The position numbers and the translations under genes are program-made. A stretch of DNA of 6,819 bases from CAZFUY01 sp964522445 (lineage in GTDB: Bacteria > Pseudomonadota > Gammaproteobacteria > SZUA-229): positions 1-6,819 of the forward strand of contig CAZFUY010000131.1 of NCBI GenBank assembly GCA_964522445.1. Direction: 5' to 3'. Under the pieces are notes generated by a model. That model searched no databases and was not told where the DNA came from. It saw only the letters and a program-made list of their open reading frames with translations. The stretch's first letter is position 1. Each line of letters opens with the position of its first letter. Shown piece after piece: positions 1 through 6,035 of the stretch.

Positions 1-13
1 CAGCCTTAATCAT

Positions 14-967
14 CTATTTTTTAATTATATGAGTAAATTCTGTTTCACCATTAATACCTACAAATTCTGCGGTAAGTTTTTTACCGTCAATAGATATATA
101 TAAAAACCCCAGTCTTTCTGATTCAAATAAACTGGGGTTATTGCCTTCTAATTTCCTGCTGCTTGCACCAGCACCGGATAAAGCCAGTTGTGTTCCTTTG
201 CAATTAACATCCAGCCATTGAAGGTTATGGTCATGGCCGGATAAATATAAATCAACCTTGCCGCACCAGACTGATTCAGCGAATTTTTTTACACCCATTC
301 CACTTTTCATGTGAGTGTCGGGTCTGCCATTATAGTTGCCTGCATTTCCATGTCGTCCATTTGATTTATATGGGTGATGACCAAATGCAATTTTCCACTC
401 TGTGTTTGCCTGAGCAATCCAGTCTCCAATATCTTTTTGTTGATCTTTTTCCTGATGATGTATTTGAGCATTAGTATCCATTGCAAAGAATGTTGCATTT
501 TTTTTCTTAAATTGATAATAACTTTTGGGCATTTTCCATTTGGATGATTTTTTTGTGTATTGTATTTGATAAAAAGATTTTTCTACGTTATAGCCAGAAC
601 GGCCATAATCATGATTTCCAAGCACCAGAAAAAAGGGTATTGAAATATCTTTATAGGGTATTTCAAATTTTGTCTGAAACTGGATATCATTATCACTGTT
701 TACGCCTGTTTTATAAATATTATCTCCCAGCATCAATACAAAATCACAGCCATCTTTTATACATTTGTTTTTAATGGCTTCTGCAACCTGAAGCTGTCCT
801 GTATTGCCTTTTCCTGTATCACCAATGGCGATAAACTTAAGTTTACTGGCTTCGGTGTTTGTTGTATAAATTCCAGGTGGTGTAATGTTTTCTTTGTTAT
901 CAATAAAACTACAGGATGATAGCAGGGTAAATAATATTGTAATTATTACAGGTGATTTAAAATTCAT
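14..967 (-). CDS. Lipoprotein metallophosphatase, purple acid phosphatase (ACP5-like) type
   Basis: Predicted dinuclear-metal phosphoesterase of 317 aa that would hydrolyse phosphomonoesters outside the cytoplasm. The N-terminus is a lipoprotein signal with lipobox L16-S17-S18-C19. Ser at +2 suggests the outer membrane in a Gram-negative cell. The calcineurin-like blocks appear in order: GDTG (D50), GDNIY (D82, Y85), GNHDY (N118, H119), GHHP (H197, H198) and GHDHNLQ (H245, H247). The Tyr three residues after the second Asp and the GHDHNLQ block are typical of tartrate-resistant/purple acid phosphatases, so all expected metal ligands seem present. The start codon overlaps the stop of the upstream kinase gene in an ATGA. 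There is no clear Shine-Dalgarno, so translation probably depends on coupling. It is the seventh gene of the operon. The physiological substrate is unknown; release of phosphate from organic esters is an inference. Confidence 0.88.
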   Translation of the reverse strand: MNFKSPVIITILFTLLSSCSFIDNKENITPPGIYTTNTEASKLKFIAIGDTGKGNTGQLQVAEAIKNKCIKDGCDFVLMLGDNIYKTGVNSDNDIQFQTKFEIPYKDISIPFFLVLGNHDYGRSGYNVEKSFYQIQYTKKSSKWKMPKSYYQFKKKNATFFAMDTNAQIHHQEKDQQKDIGDWIAQANTEWKIAFGHHPYKSNGRHGNAGNYNGRPDTHMKSGMGVKKFAESVWCGKVDLYLSGHDHNLQWLDVNCKGTQLALSGAGASSRKLEGNNPSLFESERLGFLYISIDGKKLTAEFVGINGETEFTHIIKK

Positions 968-2289
968 TGTTGACTCAGTGGTAATGTTATATCAACTCTA
1001 AAACCACCTAGATTATCAGATTGTTTGAAATTTATGCTGCCGTTGTAGTCAGTAATAATATCGGCAGAAATTGCTAGCCCAAAACCATGTCCCTGTATTT
1101 TTTCATCCAGTCGAACACCTCTTTTTGAAAGCTCATTTATTTTTTTATGGTCAGCACCTGGGCCATCATCTTCTATACGGATGTGAAGCTTAGAATTAAT
1201 TTCTATGCTAAGAGTTATTTTTTGTTTCGCCCATTTATAAGCATTGTCGAGCAGGTTGCCAAGTAGTTCCATCATGTCTTCACGATCAACAGGGCAGATA
1301 ATATTGTCTGGAATATGTGTGGTTAGTTGTAATGTTTTGCTAGCATGCATCATATCCAGAGTTTTAATAAGAGCGGGCAGGTCGTCTGTAAATGAAAATA
1401 GTGTGCCGCTATGGCTGTGACCTGCTAGTCGTGCTCGTTTTAAAATGCGGTCTGTAATCTGGTAAATATCATCGGCCTGTTTTATTAATGAGGCTCTGGT
1501 TGCGTCGGGGATGTCATTTTTATCGGTAATCTGTTTTATAACTGTTAAAGGTTTTTTTATTGCATGGGCTAAGTCGCCTAATGCATTGCGTGAGCGGAGT
1601 AGACGCTGTTGCATAATCTCCAGTAAATGATTAACTTCATTAATTAATGGATGTAATTCACTAAGTGTGTCTGTGTCTAATTTGTCCAGTTGACCCTGCT
1701 GGAGTAATTTTAATTCGCTCTGTATTTTAGTGAGAGGCGTTAAACTTTTGCGAAGAATAAATGTTTGTAATATAAGAAGGATTAATAACATGCTGGCAGC
1801 CATAGCTGCAAACCAGTATTTAAACTGGTTAATATTTTTATTAATCGGATTAAGGTCTTCGGCGATTGTGATTGTTAGTTGATGCCCCTGTTTTTTATAA
1901 CCAGCAGACATTAGCAGTAAAGATTGCTGTTCAGGTCCCTGTTGTAATGTGTGTTTTTTCTGGCCGGTACTAACTGCTTCATGTTTTAATTTTTGATCCC
2001 ATAATGAGCGAGAAGTAATAGATTGTTTGTTGGTGCTAATTACATAATAGTGGCCAGAAAATGGCTGCTTATAAATAAGATTGATATATCCTGTGTCAAC
2101 CGCCAGCTTTCCATTTTTGTCAAAGCTAATGCTGTTGAGTAATGTTTCGGAATCATGTTTAAGGCGTGATGCAATATAATCTTCTGCCAGAAACTGAACA
2201 TTAATACTTACCAGCAACCACAAAGAAGAGAATGCGATAATTAAACTGAGTAGTAATCCAGTGCTGAGTTTAGATTGTAAGGACTGCAT
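964..2289 (-). CDS. PhoQ-like sensor histidine kinase
   Basis: Inner-membrane sensor kinase of 441 aa, partner of the response regulator encoded just upstream. Membrane helices are at about residues 11-33 and 158-179, leaving a periplasmic sensor loop of roughly 120 residues, then a HAMP-like linker to about residue 230. The H-box is DLAHAIKKPLTV with phospho-acceptor H242; the HxxKxPL form resembles PhoQ (HSLKTPL) more than EnvZ or QseC. The N-box NLLDNA (N345, N349), G1 box EDDGPG (373-378) and G2 box GHGFGLA (400-406) are intact, so the kinase should be active. The sensor loop has no long acidic run like the one in enteric PhoQ, so the signal may differ from Mg2+ or cationic peptides. The gene starts 17 bases after the regulator stop, with AGGAA upstream of ATG. 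Confident in the family, not in the stimulus. Confidence 0.92.
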   Translation of the reverse strand: MQSLQSKLSTGLLLSLIIAFSSLWLLVSINVQFLAEDYIASRLKHDSETLLNSISFDKNGKLAVDTGYINLIYKQPFSGHYYVISTNKQSITSRSLWDQKLKHEAVSTGQKKHTLQQGPEQQSLLLMSAGYKKQGHQLTITIAEDLNPINKNINQFKYWFAAMAASMLLILLILQTFILRKSLTPLTKIQSELKLLQQGQLDKLDTDTLSELHPLINEVNHLLEIMQQRLLRSRNALGDLAHAIKKPLTVIKQITDKNDIPDATRASLIKQADDIYQITDRILKRARLAGHSHSGTLFSFTDDLPALIKTLDMMHASKTLQLTTHIPDNIICPVDREDMMELLGNLLDNAYKWAKQKITLSIEINSKLHIRIEDDGPGADHKKINELSKRGVRLDEKIQGHGFGLAISADIITDYNGSINFKQSDNLGGFRVDITLPLSQQ

Positions 2290-2306
2290 TATTTAAATTC
2301 CTGCCC

Positions 2307-2972
2307 CTAAACTTTGTTTCTAAAAACATAGCCCTGGCCACGTCGTGTTTCAATGCGATCTTTACCGAGTATCTGGCGTAGGTGTCTGACGTACACTTCA
2401 ATTACATTACTGTCTTTTTCAGAATCAAAATCATAGATGTGTTCGGTAAGTTTTGATTTTGATAAAACACGTTCCGGGTTTAATAAAAAATAACGTAATA
2501 AACGGTATTCAATGCCGGTTAGTTTATGTGTCTGTTTGTCTTCGGTTGTTACTGTTTGTTTTTCTTCATCCAGAGATAGTCCAACAACATTGAGTGTTCC
2601 GCCGGGTTGCTGGCTTGAACGATGAAGTAACGCTGTAATTCTGGCTAATAATTCTTCTACATGAAAAGGTTTTCCAAGGTAATCATCAGCGCCTGCCTTA
2701 AAGCCATCGACACGTTCATGCCATGCGTTTCTGGCAGTAAGTACAATAACGGGCAGGTGGTTATTGCTGGTGCGCCAGTTTTTTAGTACGTCAATACCAT
2801 TGCGTTGAGGTAAACCCAGATCGAGTACGGCTACATCATAAATCATTTCATTGCCCAGATACTCGGCATCAATGCCATTGTCTGCTACATCTACGGCATA
2901 GCCGGCGGTCTGTAAATCTTTTTTTAATGTAGCAACTAAATCCCTGTCATCTTCTGCCAGCAGTAAGCGCAT
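2307..2972 (-). CDS. PhoP-like OmpR-family response regulator
   Basis: DNA-binding response regulator of 221 aa, close to the 223 aa of enterobacterial PhoP. The receiver domain (about 1-115) has the acidic pocket E7-D8-D9, phospho-acceptor D51 in LDLGLP, T79 in VLTAR and K101 in KPF. The C-terminal winged helix (about 125-221) carries TGIEYRLLRYF, the recognition-helix region NVIEVYVRHLR and the closing RRGQGYVFR. VLDLGLP, VLTAR and AGADDY followed by KPFHVEE make PhoP the nearest well-known relative. It starts two bases after the pepSY stop, with its ribosome site (AAGGAAG) inside that gene. OmpR-family proteins bind hexamer direct repeats spaced by five bases, and such a repeat lies before the first gene of the operon (4940-4956). 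I infer autoregulation. The regulon is unknown. Confidence 0.94.
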   Translation of the reverse strand: MRLLLAEDDRDLVATLKKDLQTAGYAVDVADNGIDAEYLGNEMIYDVAVLDLGLPQRNGIDVLKNWRTSNNHLPVIVLTARNAWHERVDGFKAGADDYLGKPFHVEELLARITALLHRSSQQPGGTLNVVGLSLDEEKQTVTTEDKQTHKLTGIEYRLLRYFLLNPERVLSKSKLTEHIYDFDSEKDSNVIEVYVRHLRQILGKDRIETRRGQGYVFRNKV

Positions 2973-2974
2973 GA

Positions 2975-3289
2975 TTAATCATCTTCCTTAACAGATAATA
3001 GTTTGCCTGTTTTTGCATTAATATAAATTTCTCTTACCACGCCATCTTTACCAAGAATTTCTACTTCGTATGCTATGAAGCCATCTTCTTTTTCAAGATC
3101 TATTTCGATAATTTTACCGGGGAAAGACTGCCTTATATTTTTGAGTATAGTCTGTAAAGGTAATATTTCTCCTGAGTCCTGCAGGCGTCTGGCTTCAATA
3201 TAATCATCATCAGCCAGAGTTGCCTGTAGTGGACTCAGTGTCATTATGCCCACCAGTAAAGTTATTCTAATAAGAGAATGGCTATTCAT
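2975..3289 (-). CDS. Small secreted PepSY-domain protein
   Basis: Exported protein of 104 aa. A signal peptide covers about residues 1-26, with likely cleavage after A26 (ATLA before DDD). A single PepSY unit follows (about 40-100), recognised by the run EIDLEKEDGFIAYEVEI and the closing YINAKTGKLLSV, whose pattern of a beta strand, then D/NAxTGxLL, is typical of the fold. PepSY domains are thought to bind or inhibit partners in the envelope. Small single-PepSY proteins often sit beside two-component systems and membrane cytochromes. The next gene, for the response regulator, starts two bases after its stop, and the diheme cytochrome gene ends 25 bases upstream. I infer a modulator of the kinase or of the cytochrome module. 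It has no cysteines or heme motif, so it is not itself an electron carrier. The upstream region has only a weak ribosome site. Confidence 0.85.
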   Translation of the reverse strand: MNSHSLIRITLLVGIMTLSPLQATLADDDYIEARRLQDSGEILPLQTILKNIRQSFPGKIIEIDLEKEDGFIAYEVEILGKDGVVREIYINAKTGKLLSVKEDD

Positions 3290-3314
3290 GTTTTAAGTAT
3301 ACATTAATCATTGT

Positions 3315-3878
3315 TTAATCATCCCATTGCCCATAGCCGGGTATGCGTACGTCATGTTCATTAAATGATCCCTGTTCGGCTTTTGCATGACATGCATCGC
3401 ATTGACTAAAGCTTTTAACTTTAGGGTTTGCTGAAACCATTCGTTTTGGAATTTCATCGTGCTCATTTTTAAAGTAGCGAATATCTGAAATTCGTATTGG
3501 CGTATCTTTTGATCTAATAGACTGATTAAATTTACGTGAGCGTCGATAATCAGACTGGTCCGAGCTATTTGCCTGGAGAAATTTGTTAATAGACTGATAG
3601 GTTTCTCCATCTAGTTCGGCATTGTCGCCAAAATGATCTTCCAGTCCAGACATGATTTTAGCCCATGATCTTGCAGGTAATAAGCCGGGGGGGTAAGCCA
3701 TGTGGCAACTGCCACATTCTTCCTTGTAAACAGGATCTTTTACCGCTGCAACATATGATGATTTTTGTCTGTATTCATTTAATCCTTCCCATTCAAAATC
3801 ATTGTCACTCCACACAACAGGAAGAGAGAGGATGCCGACGGTAAAAATAACTGAGCTTATGGCCAGTGTGCTTTTCAT
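3315..3878 (-). CDS. Periplasmic diheme cytochrome c (DHC)
   Basis: Periplasmic diheme c-type cytochrome of 187 aa that should pass electrons between the membrane cytochrome b and the SHP cytochrome. A signal peptide spans about residues 1-24 (cleavage near VVWS before DND). The two heme sites are CGSCH (C55, C58, H59) and CDACH (C160, C163, H164). The first is followed by MAYPPGLLPARSW, a signature of the DHC family (Pfam dihaem cytochrome c). The length matches a two-domain protein. The start is supported by AGGAG, which overlaps the shp stop codon, seven bases before ATG. In Rhodobacter and Shewanella, dhc genes lie next to shp and a cytochrome b gene, exactly as here. The family is clear; the redox partners are inferred from gene order. 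Confidence 0.92.
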   Translation of the reverse strand: MKSTLAISSVIFTVGILSLPVVWSDNDFEWEGLNEYRQKSSYVAAVKDPVYKEECGSCHMAYPPGLLPARSWAKIMSGLEDHFGDNAELDGETYQSINKFLQANSSDQSDYRRSRKFNQSIRSKDTPIRISDIRYFKNEHDEIPKRMVSANPKVKSFSQCDACHAKAEQGSFNEHDVRIPGYGQWDD

Positions 3879-3887
3879 AATGTTCTC

Positions 3888-4304
3888 CTAAAATTTAGAT
3901 GCGTTTTTAATGTAAACAAGAATATTGGCTTTTTCCTGTGCGCTGCATTCGCGCCCCATGGTCCATTTACAGTTGCGTTTAAACCACTTATTAACTTTTT
4001 TAATATTTGTTAATCGTTTTGGGTTAGCAGCAGGTGCCATGGGTTTTATTTCTTTATTTGTTTTAACGTGTTTACCTGTTTGTGTTAAATCTTCTGTATG
4101 ACAGTTTGCACAACTGCGGCTGGAAAACTCACCCTTTCCCTTATAAGTTTTCTGCCACAAAATCTTCCCCTGTTCTGCATCTGCCGTGGTTGCTCCCTGG
4201 GAGTTATAAGCCTCTAATAATTTATTGACGGTATTAGTTTCTGCCTGTGCAATACCTGATAAAGTAATAATAAGTAAGCTTGTAATTAGAATATGATTGT
4301 TCAT
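3888..4304 (-). CDS. shp: SHP-type monoheme cytochrome c (DUF1924)
   Basis: Periplasmic monoheme cytochrome of 138 aa related to the 'sphaeroides heme protein'. The signal peptide ends near A21 (IAQA before ETN). The heme site is CANCH (C65, C68, H69). The DUF1924 hallmarks follow: the conserved stretch KPMAPAANPKRLT (87-99), the NKWFKRNC block and a Cys pair, C112 and C120, bracketing WTMGRE. In Rhodobacter SHP an Asn (N88) is the sixth heme ligand in the oxidised form and moves away to let O2 or nitrogen oxides bind. N111 here lies 42 residues after the heme His, close to the spacing I recall in SHP, so it is the likely equivalent. The gene start overlaps the cytochrome b stop (ATGA) with AGAGGA upstream. 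The native function of SHP is not settled; binding of O2, NO or nitroxyl is known in vitro. Confidence 0.88.
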   Translation of the reverse strand: MNNHILITSLLIITLSGIAQAETNTVNKLLEAYNSQGATTADAEQGKILWQKTYKGKGEFSSRSCANCHTEDLTQTGKHVKTNKEIKPMAPAANPKRLTNIKKVNKWFKRNCKWTMGRECSAQEKANILVYIKNASKF

Positions 4305-4891
4305 GATTTATCCTCTAATTCTGATTTTTCAGGTTTGAACCCCGTTATCATTGCGGACACAAGATTTTCTTTATGAATAAAGCTTTCTACTAAAACGCCT
4401 GCAATATGCACAAATACAAGTAACAGGGTGAAGTTAGCGAAGAACTCGTGTACTTCTTCAAGCGCGTCTTCCCAGAAGCCGCCCGCCTGTGCAAATAAAA
4501 ATGCAACAGGGCCTGCATGCTCTTCTGCGCCCAGTAATAAAACACCCGTTGTTGTTGTCATTAATAAACTGATCATTAATAGAATGACCATTGCGCCACC
4601 GGCAGGATTATGTCCAAGATAGCGTTTAGCTTTAAACCCCAAGGTGTCTTTTAGAAATTGCATAATATTGGCGGGGGAATATATAAAGTCAGCAAACCGG
4701 GCATATCGTGTGCCAACAAAGCCCCAGACAAAACGGATTCCTAGCAGTGCAAGAATGAGGTAACCTGCCCAGCTATGAATTGTTAAAAAATCATCTTCAG
4801 TGATATATGCAATAACAAAAGCACTGACCAGGGACCAGTGAAAGAATCTTACAAGTGGATCCCATACTTTTATTTGAGATGAATGAGTCAT
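4301..4891 (-). CDS. Cytochrome b561-type diheme membrane protein
   Basis: Integral membrane cytochrome b of 196 aa, likely quinone-reactive and exchanging electrons with the periplasmic DHC. Four membrane helices lie at about residues 15-31, 38-60, 98-120 and 150-172. Candidate heme ligands are H18 (RFFHW), H39 (IHSWAGY), H148 (EVHEF) and H162 (VHIAGV). The opening VWDPLVRFFHW, the loop GHNPAGG (93-99) and the closing HKENLVSAMITGFK are standard for the bacterial cytochrome b561 / Ni-Fe hydrogenase b-subunit family. It is the first gene of the operon. A good Shine-Dalgarno, GGAGG, lies ten bases before ATG, and the last four bases overlap shp. With no hydrogenase or formate dehydrogenase gene nearby, the shp-dhc context is the better guide to function. 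Confidence 0.92.
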   Translation of the reverse strand: MTHSSQIKVWDPLVRFFHWSLVSAFVIAYITEDDFLTIHSWAGYLILALLGIRFVWGFVGTRYARFADFIYSPANIMQFLKDTLGFKAKRYLGHNPAGGAMVILLMISLLMTTTTGVLLLGAEEHAGPVAFLFAQAGGFWEDALEEVHEFFANFTLLLVFVHIAGVLVESFIHKENLVSAMITGFKPEKSELEDKS

Positions 4892-4901
4892 GATATTAAA
4901 G

Positions 4902-4906
4902 CCTCC
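4902..4906 (-). promoter_or_regulatory. Ribosome binding site of the cytochrome b gene
   Basis: GGAGG on the minus strand, ten bases upstream of ATG (4889-4891). It is the clearest Shine-Dalgarno in the window and fixes the start of the first operon gene. Confidence 0.75.
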
Positions 4907-4923
4907 AGTTTTCTGCTGACTTT

Positions 4924-4956
4924 AAGATATCAACCGAAACTGAAATCAAGCTGAAA
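4924..4956 (-). promoter_or_regulatory. Candidate operon promoter with OmpR/PhoP-type direct repeat
   Basis: On the minus strand, TTTCAG-N5-TTTCAG (plus strand CTGAAATCAAGCTGAAA, 4940-4956) is an exact hexamer direct repeat with an 11-base period. This is the spacing of PhoP boxes and other OmpR-family sites. Ten bases downstream is TATCTT (4924-4929), a 4/6 match to a sigma70 -10 box, and there is no good -35. A regulator site in place of the -35 is the usual layout of PhoP-activated promoters. The spacing is read directly from the sequence; regulation by the PhoP-like protein of this operon is inferred. A related hexamer, CCGAAA, abuts the repeat at 4934-4939. Confidence 0.5.
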
Positions 4957-5009
4957 ATTTATAAAATATTGCCGTTAATTTATGGGTGGGAGAAATTAAT
5001 CCGTTAGCA

Positions 5010-5039
5010 TTGGCTCTTGCTGCATGTAAACGGTAGAAT
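5010..5039 (+). promoter_or_regulatory. Candidate sigma70 promoter of ung
   Basis: TTGGCT (5010-5015) and TAGAAT (5034-5039) are separated by 18 bases and match the consensus at 4/6 and 5/6. Transcription would begin near 5046, leaving a leader of about 22 bases before ATG at 5068. This argues against the in-frame TTG at 5017, which would lie inside the promoter, as the start codon. Confidence 0.5.
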
Positions 5040-5067
5040 TCAGTACTTTTATTATTGTTTCAATATT

Positions 5068-5751
5068 ATGAATAAACAGCTATCCACTGGTTTGCAGGGA
5101 CTCTGGGAGCAGTATTTAGAGCCTGAGTTTGAGAAAGACTATATGCAGAAATTAAAACAGTTTTTGCAGCAGCAGAAAAATCAGCGAAAAAATATTCTTC
5201 CTCATTCATCACTCTGGTTTAATGCTTTAAATACAACTGATTTAGATAAGGTTAAAGTAGTTATTCTTGGTCAGGATCCATACCCTACGCCAGGCCATGC
5301 GCATGGTCTGTGCTTTTCAGTAATGCCTGAAGTTAAACCTGTTCCAAAATCGCTGGTAAATATTTATAAAGAGCTTGCCGATGATTTAGGCATTGTTAAT
5401 AGTAATGGCAATTTACAGGCATGGGCGGAGCAGGGGGTTTTGTTATTAAATAGTGTGCTAACAGTAGAAGCAGGTAAGGCTAATGCACACCAGGGGCAGG
5501 GTTGGGAGTTATTTACGGATCGCATTATTGAGCTGTTAAATGAGCAACAATCGCCCATTGTTTTTGTGTTGTGGGGAGCGTATGCGCAAAAGAAAGGCAG
5601 CATTGTAAATAATAAACAGCACCTTGTTCTTCGTTCGGTGCATCCATCGCCTTTGTCTGCATACCGAGGTTTTTTTGGTAGTAAGCCTTTCTCCAGAATT
5701 AATGAATTCTTACAGCAACATGGGAAAGAGCCAATCAACTGGGCTGTTTGA
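5068..5751 (+). CDS. ung: Uracil-DNA glycosylase, family 1
   Basis: Cytoplasmic base-excision repair enzyme that removes uracil from DNA after cytosine deamination or dUTP incorporation. I chose ATG 5068, giving 227 aa against 229 in E. coli. The frame stays open upstream to a TTG at 5017, but that extension matches no Ung sequence and overlaps a promoter. The water-activating motif is GQDPYPTPGHAHGLCFS, with catalytic D70 and the uracil-stacking Y72 and F83. LLLNSVLTV holds the uracil-reading N128, and the minor-groove loop is HPSPLSAYRGFFG (H192, L196). All catalytic residues are therefore present. One oddity is that the usual GQDPYHGP reads GQDPYPTP here, replacing the His after Tyr. There is no clear Shine-Dalgarno in the AT-rich leader. 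It is transcribed divergently from the cytochrome operon and is functionally unrelated to it. Confidence 0.96.
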   Translation: MNKQLSTGLQGLWEQYLEPEFEKDYMQKLKQFLQQQKNQRKNILPHSSLWFNALNTTDLDKVKVVILGQDPYPTPGHAHGLCFSVMPEVKPVPKSLVNIYKELADDLGIVNSNGNLQAWAEQGVLLLNSVLTVEAGKANAHQGQGWELFTDRIIELLNEQQSPIVFVLWGAYAQKKGSIVNNKQHLVLRSVHPSPLSAYRGFFGSKPFSRINEFLQQHGKEPINWAV

Positions 5752-6005
5752 AAACTATAAACAGAGACCTTTGCACGAGATACAGGTTATAAAAAACTAA
5801 CCACATTTTTACATTCCTTCTAAAAGCATGCAGGATAAAAGTGCCTGGAGTGCTTTAAACAGGCTCTGACTGACCGTAAGGCAGAGGACAGGAGTCCGAA
5901 GTAATGACGATGAAACGGGTCGCTATTAAAATAATTTTCTTTCGTGAAAAGGTATCAATATATTCCCGTCAATATTAGTATTTTGTAATATACTGAGATA
6001 AAGCT

Positions 6006-6020
6006 CACTGTTTCACAGTG
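6006..6020. promoter_or_regulatory. Perfect dyad CACTGT-TTC-ACAGTG, possible operator
   Basis: Perfect 6-bp inverted repeat with a three-base centre. It lies where the -35 box of the downstream promoter would be, 9 bases before the -10. Its position suits a repressor or activator site. It is not a LexA box, because the CTGT and ACAG halves are three bases apart rather than eight. Confidence 0.35.
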
Positions 6021-6029
6021 TCATGCCAT

Positions 6030-6035
6030 TATAAT
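6030..6035 (+). promoter_or_regulatory. Consensus -10 box (TATAAT) for the gene at 6064
   Basis: Exact TATAAT placed so that transcription would begin near 6042, about 22 bases before ATG 6064. No good -35 is present at 16-18 bases; that position is taken by the dyad at 6006-6020. AGGG at 6052-6055 serves as ribosome binding site, eight bases before the start. Confidence 0.5.

Noticed and set aside
307..774. Short frames on both strands inside the phosphatase gene
   Set aside because: They overlap a gene with all its metal-binding motifs and show no features of their own.
3296..3301. TATACT on the minus strand as a -10 box for a separate pepSY-regulator promoter
   Set aside because: There is no acceptable -35 at 16-18 bases, and transcription would begin at or beside the pepSY start codon.
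3308..3610. 100-aa minus-strand frame overlapping the diheme cytochrome gene
   Set aside because: It lies wholly within the DHC coding region apart from a few bases, has no motif, and DHC is clearly the real gene.
4428..4622. 64-aa plus-strand frame opposite the cytochrome b gene
   Set aside because: Ser/Cys/Ala-rich antisense shadow of membrane-helix codons.
4920..4949. FNR site in the cytochrome operon promoter (TTGAT half-sites)
   Set aside because: Two TTGAT half-sites occur as direct repeats, but neither has an ATCAA partner at four bases.
5017..5067. In-frame TTG at 5017 as start of ung, adding 17 residues
   Set aside because: The extension matches no Ung N-terminus, has no ribosome site and overlaps a plausible promoter. 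ATG 5068 gives the normal family length.
5364..5738. 124-aa minus-strand frame opposite ung
   Set aside because: Cys-rich antisense shadow of a well-supported gene, with no recognisable domain or ribosome site.
5744..5764. Intrinsic terminator at the ung stop (CTGTTT/AAACAG)
   Set aside because: The stem is only six AT-rich pairs with a nine-base loop and no T-run follows.
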